Assembly (NCBI GenBank): GCA_963712835.1
Contig: CAVQJJ010000002.1
Location: forward strand, 806,001-870,000
Direction: 5' to 3'
From: DATARH01 sp963712835
GTDB taxonomy: Bacteria; Pseudomonadota; Alphaproteobacteria; ATCC43930; CGMCC-115725
Length of the DNA: 64,000 nt
Part shown: positions 43,861 through 52,779 of the stretch, piece by piece
Layout: every line of letters begins with the position of its first letter
Numbering within the stretch: the first letter of the stretch is position 1
Program-made: the position numbers and the translations under genes
Notes under the pieces: generated by a model
What the model saw: only the letters and a program-made list of their open reading frames with translations
Databases searched by the model: none
Told to the model about the DNA's origin: nothing

Positions 43861-46105
43861 ATGAGCGTGGCGCAGCAGGTCGGGACCTGGGCTGGCCGCT
43901 TTTTTGGGTTGCGACGCAAGGTTGCGGCGGCGCTGGCGACGGCGGCGCTCGCTTCGGGTATCGCCACTTACCTGGCACTGACCGGCGCTCCGCCCTTCGG
44001 GCTCCATCCCGGTAACGTTATCGCGCTCCTCACCTTGGATCTGGTGCTGCTGCTGGCGCTCGGCGCGCTGGTCACCAAGCGCCTCGTCGAGATGTGGGCC
44101 GAGCGTCGGCGCGGTCTCGCCGGCTCTCGGCTGCGGGTCCGCCTCGTCGTCCTGTTCAGCCTCATCGCAGTTCTGCCGACGATCATCGTCGCGGTCTTCT
44201 CCTATCTGTTTCTCAGCTTCGGCATCGAGAGTTGGTTCAGTGACAAGGTCCGCACCGCGATTTCCGAGTCGGTCGCGGTCGCTGACGCCTACGTCAAGGA
44301 ACACCAGCAGGCGATCCGCGCCGACGCGCTCGGCATGGCCAACAGCCTCGACCAGTACGCGGCGACGATGGTCATCAGTCCGCAAGACCTGGTGCAGGCG
44401 CTCACCATCCAGGCCTCGATGCGCGGGCTGACCGAGGCCGCGGTGCTCGACGACAAGGGCCACATGGTGGCGCGCACGGGGCTGGCCTTCGCGCTCGGCT
44501 TCGAGGAGGTCAGCAATGATGCGCTGAAGCGCGCCAAGGAGGGCGAGGTCGTCGTGATGACCGACGATCAGGAGGAGCGCGTCCGCGCCCTCGTTTATCT
44601 CGGCGGGTTTCCTGGGCTTTATCTTTACGTCGGGCGCTTCCTCGAGCCGAAAGTGCTGGCGCATCGCCAGGAGACCGAGCGCGCCGCGGCGCAATACGAA
44701 CAGCTGGAGGGAAAGCGGGCGGGATTGCAGATCACCTTTTCGGTGATCTTCATCCTCGTCGCAATGCTGTTCCTCGCGGCCGCCGTGTCGATCGGCATCG
44801 CTATCGCGGCTCAACTTGCCGATCCGATCAGCCGCCTCGTCGGCGCGGCCGAACGAATAGGCGCCGGCGATCTGTCGGTACGGGTGCCGGAAGGTCGCAA
44901 GGACGACGAGATGACCTCGTTGAGCCGCGCCTTCAACCGCATGACCGATCAGATCCAAAGCCAGCAGCAGGAGCTGATCGCCGCCAATCGCCAGCTCGAT
45001 GAGCGGCGGCGCTTCACCGAGACGGTGCTGACCGGCGTCACCGCAGGTGTCATCGGCCTCGACCGCGAGGGCCGCATTAATCTTCCCAATCGTTCGGCTT
45101 CCGCCCTGATCGGCGTCGATCTCGAACAGATGGCCGGCGAGCATCTCGCCGATGTCGCGCCGAACATGGCCGTGCTTCTTGCCGAGGCCGAGCGTCGCCC
45201 CGACCGCGTCGCCCAGACGCAGCTGCAGATCGTCGGCGGCAGCAGCACGCGCACGCTCCTCGTGCGGATCGCCGCCGAGCGCGACGACGAGGGGACCGGC
45301 GGCTTTGTCGTGACCTTCGACGACATCACCGAGCTGCTGTCGGCGCAGCGCAAGGCCGCCTGGGCCGATGTCGCGCGCCGCATTGCGCACGAGATCAAGA
45401 ACCCGCTTACCCCGATCCAGCTCTCGGCCGAGCGCTTGCGCCGCAACTATTTGAAGGAGATCAAGAAAGACCCCGACACCTTCCGCATCTGCACCGACAC
45501 GATCGTTCGCCATGTTGAGGATATCGGCCGCATGGTCGACGAATTCTCGTCCTTCGCGCGCATGCCGGCGCCGGTGCTGAAGCCCGAAGACCTGGCCGCC
45601 ATCGTTGAGCGCGCGGTGTTCCTCGAGCGCACCGCGCATTCCGAGATCGCCTTCGAAGTCAATTTCACCAGCCGGCCGCTGACTTTGCGCTGCGATGCGC
45701 GGCTTACCAGCCAGGCCGTCATCAACATCGTCAAAAACGCGGTCGAGGCCATCGAGGGGCGAATTGTCGAGAAGGGGCCGAACCCGCCGGGACGGGTTGT
45801 CGTATCAGTTGAAAGAGGAAGCGGGACGCACGATCATCACCGTCGAGGACAATGGCAAGGGGCTGCCGAAGCTCGGCCGCGAGCGGCTCGCCGAACCCTA
45901 TGTGACGACGCGCGCCAAGGGGACGGGATTGGGCCTCGCCATCGTCAAGAAGATCATGGAAGATCATCAGGGCGAGCTTTTTCTGGAGGACACGGAAGCG
46001 GGCGGAGCGCGCGTCAAGCTGATATTCTTGACTGAGCTGCGCGGCGTCGTTCGCGCCGCACCGCTGACCGAGGCGGAAGCAAGTACGGTTGCCCATGGCG
46101 CATGA
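43861..46105 (+). CDS. ntrY: Nitrogen-related sensor kinase NtrY with a +1 frameshift
   Basis: A membrane-bound histidine kinase that partners NtrX. The N-terminus has membrane segments (about 20-125 and 285-320), then a HAMP domain, a PAS domain and the H-box IAHEIKNPLTPIQLSAERL (His 510). The N-box INIVKNAVEAIEG is in the first frame. Near 45794-45803 the frame shifts by +1. The second frame carries YQLKEEAGRTIITVEDNGKGLP and TTRAKGTGLGLAIVKKIMEDH, the G1/G2 boxes, and ends at TGA 46105, overlapping ntrX by 11 bases. Dropping one base restores a normal NtrY of about 750 residues. It is read as one gene with an indel at a GGG run (45794-45796), or as a true mutation. Confidence 0.9.
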
Positions 46106-47495
46106 CATTCTGATCGTCGACGACGAAGCCGACATCCGCATGTTGATTGGGGGCGTGCTCAAGGACGAGGGCTACGCCACCCGTGAGGCTGCCAATAGCG
46201 ACGAAGCGCTTCGCGAATTGCATGCCCGTCAGCCGACACTCGTGGTCCTTGATATCTGGCTGCAGGGCAGCGAGCTCGACGGCATCGAGATCCTGCGCCG
46301 GCTGCGCGCCGAGATGCCTTCGGTGCCCGTCGTGATGATCAGCGGCCACGGCACGATCGAGACCGCGGTCGAGGCGATCAAGATCGGCGCCTACGATTTC
46401 ATCGAGAAGCCGTTCAAGTCGGATCGCCTGCTGTTGATCGTCGCGCGGGCAATCGAAACCGCCTTGCTGCGCCGCGAAAACGAGGAGCTGAAGCTGCGCG
46501 CCGGCGGCGATCTCGATCTCGTCGGCGCTTCGCTCGCCACCAACCAGCTGCGCCAGCAAATCGAACGCGTCGCGCCGACCGGCAGCCGAGTCTTGATCGC
46601 TGGCGCGCCCGGTGTCGGCAAGGAGGTTGTCGGGCGCTTGCTGCATTCCCGCTCGCGCCGTTCGGGCGGTCCGTTTATCGCGGTCAATTGCGCGACGATG
46701 CACCCCGACCGCTTGGAACTGGAATTGTTCGGCAGCGAGATTGCGGTCAACGGCTCGCCGCGCAAGATCGGCACGTTCGAGCGCGCCCATGGCGGCACCC
46801 TGTTCCTCGACGAAGTCGCTGACATGCCGATCGAAACCCAGGGCAAGATCGTCCGGGTGCTGCAGGAGCAGACCTTCGAGCGGGTAGGGGGCTCGAACCG
46901 GGTCGAGGTCGATGTCCGCGTCGTCGCCTCGACCAACCGCGAACTCGGCGGCGAGATCGCCGCGGGACGTTTCCGCGAGGATTTGTTCTATCGCCTCAAC
47001 GTCGTGCCGATCCGCGTGCCGTCGTTGCGTGACCGCCGCGAGGACATCCCGCTGCTTGCCCGCCATTTCATGGAGCGCGCGGCCGAGGCGGCGCGTCTGC
47101 CGCCGCGCGGTTTCGGCGAGGACGCGCTGGCCGCGCTGCAATCCTACAGCTGGCCCGGCAATGTCCGGCAACTGCGCAACGTCGTCGATTGGCTGCTCAT
47201 CATGGCGCCGGGCGACACCCGCGAGTCGGTTCATGCCGAGCATTTGCCCAACGAGATCACCGCGATCGCGCCGACCGTCGTCAAATGGGACAAGGGCAGC
47301 GAGATCATGACCTTGCCGCTGCGTGATGCGCGTGAGGTCTTCGAGCGCGAATACCTGCTGGCCCAGGTCACCCGCTTCGCCGGCAACATCTCGCGCACCG
47401 CCGCCTTTGTCGGCATGGAGCGTTCCGCCTTGCACCGCAAGCTGAAGTCGCTGCGCGTCGCCGTCACCGAGCGTCCGCTGAAAACAGGCACCTGA
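46095..47495 (+). CDS. ntrX: Response regulator NtrX
   Basis: A 466-residue NtrC-family regulator that is the cognate response regulator of NtrY, linked to nitrogen and redox control. The receiver has Asp 53 (LVVLDIWLQGSELDG). The AAA+ domain has GAPGVGKE and GGTLFLDEVADMP. At the position of the sigma54-contact loop it reads AVNGSPRKIG rather than GAFTGA, typical of NtrX, so classical sigma54 activation is doubtful. A C-terminal Fis-like helix (VGMERSALHRKLKSL) follows. The ATG 46095 lies within the ntrY end. A TTG six bases earlier is less likely. Confidence 0.94.
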   Translation: MAHDILIVDDEADIRMLIGGVLKDEGYATREAANSDEALRELHARQPTLVVLDIWLQGSELDGIEILRRLRAEMPSVPVVMISGHGTIETAVEAIKIGAYDFIEKPFKSDRLLLIVARAIETALLRRENEELKLRAGGDLDLVGASLATNQLRQQIERVAPTGSRVLIAGAPGVGKEVVGRLLHSRSRRSGGPFIAVNCATMHPDRLELELFGSEIAVNGSPRKIGTFERAHGGTLFLDEVADMPIETQGKIVRVLQEQTFERVGGSNRVEVDVRVVASTNRELGGEIAAGRFREDLFYRLNVVPIRVPSLRDRREDIPLLARHFMERAAEAARLPPRGFGEDALAALQSYSWPGNVRQLRNVVDWLLIMAPGDTRESVHAEHLPNEITAIAPTVVKWDKGSEIMTLPLRDAREVFEREYLLAQVTRFAGNISRTAAFVGMERSALHRKLKSLRVAVTERPLKTGT

Positions 47496-47514
47496 TGTCC
47501 CGCATCGTTTTTCA

Positions 47515-47660
47515 GAATCCCTCTCCGCCCCCAATGGACCATGGCGGGGGGAGAGGGAGGGGCCCGGCGCGAAGCGCTGGGAGGGTGAGGTGGGCGCGCG
47601 CTGACGTCTCCGGAATCCCCCACCTTATCCCGACCCTCTCCGCCCCCAGGCGCAGAGAGG
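47515..47660. repeat. Type B palindromic element between ntrX and dat
   Basis: CCCTCTCCGCCCCC and GGCGGGGGGAGAGGGAGG form a hairpin. GGCGCGAAGCGCTGGGAGGGTGAGG follows. CCACCTTATCCCGACCCTCTCCGCCCCC and GGCGCAGAGAGGAAGG end it. The final GAGAGGAAGG is the ribosome-binding site of dat. It occupies the whole ntrX-dat intergenic region (about 175 bases). Confidence 0.65.
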
Positions 47661-47669
47661 AAGGTTAAG

Positions 47670-48524
47670 ATGTCCCGCATCGCCTATGTCGACGGCGTCT
47701 ACCGCCCGCACGGTGAGGCCGCCGTGCATATCGAGGATCGCGGCTACCAGTTCGCCGACGGCGTTTATGAGGTGATTGCCGTCCGCGGCGGAAAGCTCGT
47801 CGACGAGGCGCTGCATCTCGTGCGGCTGCACCGCTCGCTGTCGGAGCTGCGCATCGAGGGCGCGCTCGCCGATGCGCCGCTCAAAGTCGTGCTGCGCGAG
47901 GTCGTCCGCCGCAACGGCGTCGTCAACGGCATCGTCTATCTGCAGATCACGCGCGGGATCGCGCCGCGCGATCACGGTTTCCCGAAAGCCGCGCGGCCGA
48001 TCCTTGTCGTCACCGCGCGCCGCTCGCGCCCGCCCAGCCCCAAGCTGGTCGAGGAGGGCATTTCGGTCGTGACCATTCCCGACATCCGCTGGCAGCGCTG
48101 CGACATCAAGACGATCTCGCTCGTCGCCAACGTGCTCGGCAAGCAGCAGGCGCGCGAGGCCGGCGCCTACGAGGCCTGGATGGTCGATGGCGAGGGCCGC
48201 ATCACCGAAGGCACCTCGACCAATGCCTGGATCGTTACCGCCGACAACCAGATCGTCACCCGCGCCGCCGAGAACGCCATCCTCGACGGCGTCACCCGTC
48301 AGGCGCTGATCGCCCTACTCCGGCGCGGCGGTTACAAGTTCGTCGAGCGCCCGTTTACCGTCGCCGAGGCCAAGGGCGCGCGCGAAGCGTTCCTCACCAG
48401 CACCACCTCCGACCTCCTGCCGGTCGTGGCGATCGACGGCCAGCCGGTCGCCAATGGCGTTCCGGGGCTGCTGACCCAGAAGCTGCGCGACGACTACCTC
48501 GCGCATGTCGCGGAGCGCGCGTGA
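47670..48524 (+). CDS. dat: D-amino-acid aminotransferase
   Basis: A 284-residue fold type IV PLP enzyme. The catalytic Lys is 147 in WQRCDIKTISLVANVLGKQ. TEGTSTNAWIV is characteristic of D-amino-acid aminotransferases. It could supply D-Glu or D-Ala for peptidoglycan, or transaminate branched substrates. The related ilvE and aminodeoxychorismate lyase are alternatives, but the RGIAPRDHGFP start of the third region fits the D-amino-acid enzyme. The downstream HAD gene overlaps its stop. Confidence 0.88.
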   Translation: MSRIAYVDGVYRPHGEAAVHIEDRGYQFADGVYEVIAVRGGKLVDEALHLVRLHRSLSELRIEGALADAPLKVVLREVVRRNGVVNGIVYLQITRGIAPRDHGFPKAARPILVVTARRSRPPSPKLVEEGISVVTIPDIRWQRCDIKTISLVANVLGKQQAREAGAYEAWMVDGEGRITEGTSTNAWIVTADNQIVTRAAENAILDGVTRQALIALLRRGGYKFVERPFTVAEAKGAREAFLTSTTSDLLPVVAIDGQPVANGVPGLLTQKLRDDYLAHVAERA

Positions 48525-49189
48525 GCGGGGTGCAATCGGCACTGCAGCGCCCGCGCGCCATCATCTTCGACTGGGATAACACCCTGGTCGACAGCTGGGG
48601 CACGATCCACGACGCGCTCAATTTTCTGATGGCGGCGATGGAAAAGCCGCTATGGACGCTGGCCGAGACCCGCGAGCGCGTCCGCCTCAGCCTGCGTGAG
48701 GCGTTCCCGGTGATCTTTGGCGAGCGCTGGGAGGAAGCGCGGCAGATCTACCTGGACCGCTTTCGCGCGATCCATCTCGAGCGCCTGACGCCGCTGCCGG
48801 GCCGCGAGGCGATGCTGCGCGCGCTCGCCGCCGATGGCCACTACCTCGCCGTCGTCAGCAACAAGACCGGCACCGTGCTGCGCGCCGAGGCCGAGCATAT
48901 CGGCTGGTCGCCGCTGTTCGGCAGCATCGTCGGGGCAGGGGACGCGCATAGCGACAAGCCGCATTGCGCCCCTGTCGAGCTGGCTCTGAAGCAGAGCGGA
49001 ATCAGGCCCGGCCCCGATGTCTGGTTTGTCGGCGACACCGCGGTCGATATGGAATGCGCGATCGCCGCGGGCTGCGTTCCGGTGCTGCTCGGCGAGCTCG
49101 AAGCCGACGCCGCGTTCGCGCGATTTCCGCCCGTCCTGGCCGTTGCCGACGATGTCGCGCTGTTTCGCGCGCTGCGGGGCTTGTCCTGA
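48521..49189 (+). CDS. HAD superfamily hydrolase
   Basis: A 222-residue phosphatase-like protein of the haloacid dehalogenase superfamily. Motif I is FDWDNTLVDSW (nucleophile Asp). Motif II is VVSNKTG. The motif III Lys is in SDKPHCAP. Motif IV is VGDTAVDM. The cap resembles phosphoglycolate phosphatase, but the substrate is unknown. GTG 48521 overlaps the dat stop as GTGA, showing translational coupling. Confidence 0.85.
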   Translation: MSGVQSALQRPRAIIFDWDNTLVDSWGTIHDALNFLMAAMEKPLWTLAETRERVRLSLREAFPVIFGERWEEARQIYLDRFRAIHLERLTPLPGREAMLRALAADGHYLAVVSNKTGTVLRAEAEHIGWSPLFGSIVGAGDAHSDKPHCAPVELALKQSGIRPGPDVWFVGDTAVDMECAIAAGCVPVLLGELEADAAFARFPPVLAVADDVALFRALRGLS

Positions 49190-49300
49190 CAAAAGGCGCG
49201 CCCACATTTCCTATCGGAAGAAGGGGAACCGCCAGCACCCCAACCCCGTTTTCCTTACCGGGATGCTGCGCGCCCAAGAGTGGAGTTGGGAGCCACCGTA

Positions 49301-49552
49301 ATGACGTCGGACAAGTCGCAGAACGTTCAGGACGTATTTCTCAATCACGTCCGCAAAAACAAAACGCCGGTCACGGTGTTTTTGGTCAATGGTGTCAAGC
49401 TTCAGGGGATCATCACCTGGTTTGACAATTTCTGCGTGCTGCTGCGCCGCGACGCGCATTCGCAGCTGGTCTACAAGCATGCCATTTCGACCGTGATGCC
49501 GGCGCAGCCGATCCAGCTGTTCGAGGGCGGAAGAGAGGAAGATCAGCCCTGA
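49301..49552 (+). CDS. hfq: RNA chaperone Hfq
   Basis: An 83-residue hexameric Sm-like protein that pairs small RNAs with mRNAs and binds A-rich tails. The sequence has the Sm1 motif KNKTPVTVFLVNGVKLQGIITWFDNFCVLLRR and the Sm2 motif LVYKHAISTVMPAQPI. The start is ATG 49301 with a GGGAG site upstream; a GTG seven codons earlier is not needed. In rhizobia Hfq controls nitrogen fixation genes such as nifA, which fits the neighbouring ntr cluster. hflX follows, overlapping by CTGA. Confidence 0.95.
   Translation: MTSDKSQNVQDVFLNHVRKNKTPVTVFLVNGVKLQGIITWFDNFCVLLRRDAHSQLVYKHAISTVMPAQPIQLFEGGREEDQP
49533..49551 (+). promoter_or_regulatory. Ribosome site and candidate CTG start of hflX
   Basis: GAGAGGA (49533-49539) is 9 bases before CTG at 49549-49551. 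This CTG overlaps the hfq TGA stop (CTGA). No ATG, GTG or TTG occurs in this frame upstream until well inside hfq. Other genes in the window also couple with GTGA or ATGA overlaps. The N-terminal conservation of HflX (see the hflX entry) requires translation from about here. Confidence 0.5.
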
Positions 49553-50898
49553 GCAGCGCTGAGCACGGTCTGTCCGCTCCCGGCCTGACCGCCCACGGTC
49601 CGACAACGACGGGCCGTGCCCTCGTCGTTCATCCCGCGTTGAAGATCGCGCCCGGCCGCCGGCCGGATGACGGCTCCGCTCGCTCGCTCGATGCCCGGCT
49701 CGACGAGGCGATCGGTCTCGCGCGCGCGATCAACCTCGATGTCGTCGGCGGCGAGATCGTGCGCCTCAACCGGCCGGCGCCGAGCACGCTGATCGGCAGC
49801 GGCAATGTCGATACGCTGGGCGCGGCGATCGAGGAGCAGAAGATCGGCCTCGTCGTCGTCGACGGCGCCTTGTCGCCGGTGCAGCAGCGCAACCTTGAGC
49901 GCCGCTGGAAGGCCAAGGTCATCGACCGCACCGGGCTCATTCTCGAAATCTTCGGCGAGCGCGCCCGCACCCATGAGGGCCGCCTCCAGGTCGAGCTCGC
50001 GGCGCTGACCTATCAGCGCTCGCGCCTCGTGCGCTCCTGGACCCATCTCGAGCGCCAGCGCGGCGGCTTCGGCTTCTTGGGCGGCCCCGGCGAAAGCCAG
50101 CTCGAAATCGACCGCCGCCTCATCGGCGAGCGCATCGGCAAGATCAGGCGCGAGCTGGAAGACGTGAAGCGCACCCGTGCGCTGCACCGCGAGGCGAGAA
50201 AGCGCGTGCCGTTCCCGGTCGTCGCGCTGGTCGGCTACACCAATGCCGGCAAATCGACCCTGTTCAACCGGCTGACCCGCGCCAGCGTCGTCGCCGAGGA
50301 TTTGCTGTTCGCGACCCTCGACCCGACGATGCGGCGGCTCGACCTGCCGTCGGGCAAGACGATCATCCTCTCCGACACGGTCGGGTTCATCTCCGACTTG
50401 CCGACGCATCTCGTTGCCGCGTTCCGGGCGACGCTGGAAGAGGTGACCGAGGCCGACATCGTCGTCCATGTCCGCGACGGGCATCACCCGGACAGCGCCG
50501 CGCAGCGCGCCGACGTGCTGGCGGTGCTGACCGATCTCGGCCTTGGCAAACTCGTCGAGGACGGCCTCATCGAGGCGCTCAACAAGATCGACCTGCTCGA
50601 CGACGAAGCCCGCGACAGTCTCGTCAACCAGACCCAGCGCAACGAGGAAGTCGTCGCGCTGTCGGCGGCGACCGGGGAGGGGTGCAACGGCCTCCTCGCG
50701 CTGATCGCCGGCCGGCTCAATAGCACCGCGCGCGCGGTGCGTGTCGAGGTGCCGCACACCGACGGCAAAACCCTCGCCTGGCTCTACGAGCGCGGCGCCA
50801 TTGTCGGCCGCCGCGACGACGCCGAGGCGGCTCACCTCTCGGTCCGTCTCTCGGAAGCCGATCTCGGCCGCCTCCGCCACCGCCAGCGCGTGCATTAG
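49549..50898 (+). CDS. hflX: GTPase HflX
   Basis: A ribosome-associated GTPase that rescues or splits stalled 70S ribosomes after heat shock. The glycine-rich N-terminal domain includes TGRALVVHPALK, upstream of the only conventional start (TTG 49639). The family needs this segment, so I use the CTG at 49549 (449 residues). The TTG start would give 419 and lacks a ribosome site. The GTPase domain has GYTNAGKSTLFNRLT (G1), DTVGFISDLP (G3) and NKIDLLD (G4). The conserved ERQRGGFGFLGGPGESQLE lies ahead of G1. The hfq-hflX pairing is classical. Confidence 0.9.
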   Translation: MSSAEHGLSAPGLTAHGPTTTGRALVVHPALKIAPGRRPDDGSARSLDARLDEAIGLARAINLDVVGGEIVRLNRPAPSTLIGSGNVDTLGAAIEEQKIGLVVVDGALSPVQQRNLERRWKAKVIDRTGLILEIFGERARTHEGRLQVELAALTYQRSRLVRSWTHLERQRGGFGFLGGPGESQLEIDRRLIGERIGKIRRELEDVKRTRALHREARKRVPFPVVALVGYTNAGKSTLFNRLTRASVVAEDLLFATLDPTMRRLDLPSGKTIILSDTVGFISDLPTHLVAAFRATLEEVTEADIVVHVRDGHHPDSAAQRADVLAVLTDLGLGKLVEDGLIEALNKIDLLDDEARDSLVNQTQRNEEVVALSAATGEGCNGLLALIAGRLNSTARAVRVEVPHTDGKTLAWLYERGAIVGRRDDAEAAHLSVRLSEADLGRLRHRQRVH

Positions 50899-50909
50899 CA
50901 AACTCCCTC

Positions 50910-50928
50910 GCCCCGCGAGCGGGGCTTT
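50910..50928 (+). terminator. Intrinsic terminator after hflX
   Basis: GCCCCG (50910-50915) and CGGGGC (50920-50925) form a 6-bp GC stem with a CGAG loop, followed by TTTGCT. It is 12 bases after the hflX stop. The short U-run makes it a modest but plausible intrinsic terminator. It also resembles half of the genome's palindromic repeat. Confidence 0.55.
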
Positions 50929-51531
50929 GCTCAGAAATGACGGCATTCCTTAGCGTCATCGCCATGTCTAACATTGCCTTCCAAAGTAAAAAAAAAGCGG
51001 CGCACGCCAGATTGGCGGGATGTCGATGGCCGAAAAACTAGCTCCCAGGTCGTCCCCGCCGATCTTCGTCCTCATTGGCTGCGGCATCCTCCTTACCCCT
51101 CTAGACCGGCCCTCCGTGTCTCACTGCCTCCGTGGTGAAAAAATTTTCGGCCCTCGCTCTTGATTGTTCCCTTTATGTTCACTAGCTGACGATCCGTCAG
51201 TGCTGTCGGGCGAAACCCGTGGCGCTGATGCCTGGGCAACCGGGCTCGCTATTTGAAAGACCGAAACCGGAGCTTGTGGAGCAGACCAAACCGTCCGTGC
51301 CGTCAGGACCAAACAACCAACGCAACAGACGTCGCGTCGTCGAGGGCGCCAAAAACCACCCAGCCGTCGCCGCTAGCGCGGGAAATCAATAATAAGATCC
51401 CGCGGGGCGCGGAGAAGAGGAAATCCCAAAGCCCTCGTCCAGGACGCTCACCGGCACAGCGCAAGGCCGCCCGACAAACCGGCAGTAGGCAGTGAATAGG
51501 ACTTTTGCGGCGGCCGTTCGCGACGACGGCG
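50929..51531. other. Gene-poor convergent gap
   Basis: About 600 bases between the convergent hflX and GNAT genes. They have lower GC content than the surroundings and scattered A-runs (AAAAAAAAAG near 50987). No coding region, tRNA or known RNA was recognised. A possible 80-residue frame at 51253-51495 has no ribosome site and an odd basic composition, so it is left out. The region may be a decayed gene or a structured RNA. Confidence 0.5.
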
Positions 51532-51960
51532 TCAGCGGGCGAGGAGGTGCGTCCAGCCATCGCGTCGATCGGGCGCGAAGCCGAGCGCTTCCCAAAACCG
51601 CTCGCTGCCGCCGGCGGCGTTGCAGGTGACCGCGCATTCCTGCCGCCGCGCCTCGTCGAGCAGCGCCATCGCCAGCGCGCGGCCGACGCCGCATCGACGA
51701 TAGGCGAGGGCGACATAGAACCGCCGGACGCGCAGCGCTCCGGCGATCGTCGGCTCCAGCGTCACGCCGCCGATGCCGGCCAGGCCATCGCCGAAATACG
51801 CCGCGAGCAGCCTTTCCCCCGGCCGGTCGAAGTGCGTCGCACCGCTCGCCCATTCGCGCGCCAGCGTGTCGAGCATCGAATGACCGTCGGCGCGCGCTTC
51901 GGCTCGCAACCCCTCGAAGGCGGCGGGAAGGGCGGCGGTGATCCGCTCCAGCCGGATCAT
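51532..51960 (-). CDS. GNAT family N-acetyltransferase
   Basis: A 142-residue acetyltransferase of the GCN5-related family. The acetyl-CoA loop is RFYVALAYRRCGVGRALAMALLDEA (motif A, RxxGxG/A). The C-terminal EALGFAPDRRDGW matches motif B. The acceptor is unknown. The ATG overlaps the stop of mazG by ATGA, so it is coupled to mazG. Confidence 0.8.
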   Translation of the reverse strand: MIRLERITAALPAAFEGLRAEARADGHSMLDTLAREWASGATHFDRPGERLLAAYFGDGLAGIGGVTLEPTIAGALRVRRFYVALAYRRCGVGRALAMALLDEARRQECAVTCNAAGGSERFWEALGFAPDRRDGWTHLLAR

Positions 51961-52742
51961 TCCTCGGCTTTCACTTCCTGCCACAGCGCTTCGAGCGCAG
52001 CGAGATCGCTTCCGACGCCGCGTTCCTTGGCCCGCGTCTCGACCGCGCGAAACCGGCGCTCGAATTTCGCGGTCGCGCGGCGCAGCGCGGTTTCCGGCTC
52101 GACATCGAGCTTGCGAGCCAAATTGGCGGCGGCGAACAGCAGGTCTCCGACCTCGTCTTCCAGCCGCGCTTTGTCGCCGCCGACGTCGAGCTCGGCTTCG
52201 ATCTCGCCGGTCTCCTCGGCGAGCTTCGGGATCACCGATCGGGCGTCCGGCCAGTCGAAGCCGATCCGCGCCGCGCGCCGCGAAACCTTCGCGGCGCGCA
52301 ACAGCGCCGGATAGGCGAGGGCAATCCCGTCGAGCACGCTGTCCCCGCCGCCGCTGGCCGCGCGTTCCTGGGCCTTGTGCGCCTCCCACGCTTCGTTCTG
52401 CGCCGCGACCGAGGCAATTTCCGCATCGCCGAACACATGCGGGTGCCGCCGCACCATCTTTTCGGAAATCGCCGTAGCCACGTCGTCGAACGCGAACAAG
52501 CCGGCTTCCTCGGCCATCCGCGCGTGGAACACGACCTGGAACAGCAGGTCGCCGAGCTCGTCCTTCAGCGCCGCCATGTCGCCGCGTTGGATGGCGTCGC
52601 CGACCTCGTAAGCCTCTTCGATGGTGTACGGCGCGATTGTCGCGAAATCCTGCTCGCGGTCCCACGGGCAGCCATGCTTCGGGTCGCGCAGCCGCGCCAT
52701 GATCGCGAGCAGCTTGTCGATCGGCCGGTATGCATGGGTCAT
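51957..52742 (-). CDS. mazG: Nucleoside triphosphate pyrophosphohydrolase MazG
   Basis: A 261-residue protein with tandem MazG domains that hydrolyses NTPs, including noncanonical ones, to NMPs. Motif EEAYEVGDAIQRGDMAALKDELGDLLFQVVFHA in the first domain and EETGEIEAELDVGGDKARLEDEVGDLLFAAANLAR in the second supply the ExxE-12-ExxD metal ligands. The start CPWDREQDF is typical. The ATG at 52742 removes an unconserved upstream extension. Confidence 0.93.
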   Translation of the reverse strand: MTHAYRPIDKLLAIMARLRDPKHGCPWDREQDFATIAPYTIEEAYEVGDAIQRGDMAALKDELGDLLFQVVFHARMAEEAGLFAFDDVATAISEKMVRRHPHVFGDAEIASVAAQNEAWEAHKAQERAASGGGDSVLDGIALAYPALLRAAKVSRRAARIGFDWPDARSVIPKLAEETGEIEAELDVGGDKARLEDEVGDLLFAAANLARKLDVEPETALRRATAKFERRFRAVETRAKERGVGSDLAALEALWQEVKAEE

Positions 52743-52779
52743 CGCCGCCAAACCCAATTCGTCATAAGGCGCTCCGTCA

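Noticed and set aside
51253..51495. An 80-codon frame in the hflX-GNAT gap.
   Set aside because: It is rich in Arg, Pro and Ser, with no ribosome site, no motif and no neighbour on the same strand. It is most likely non-coding.
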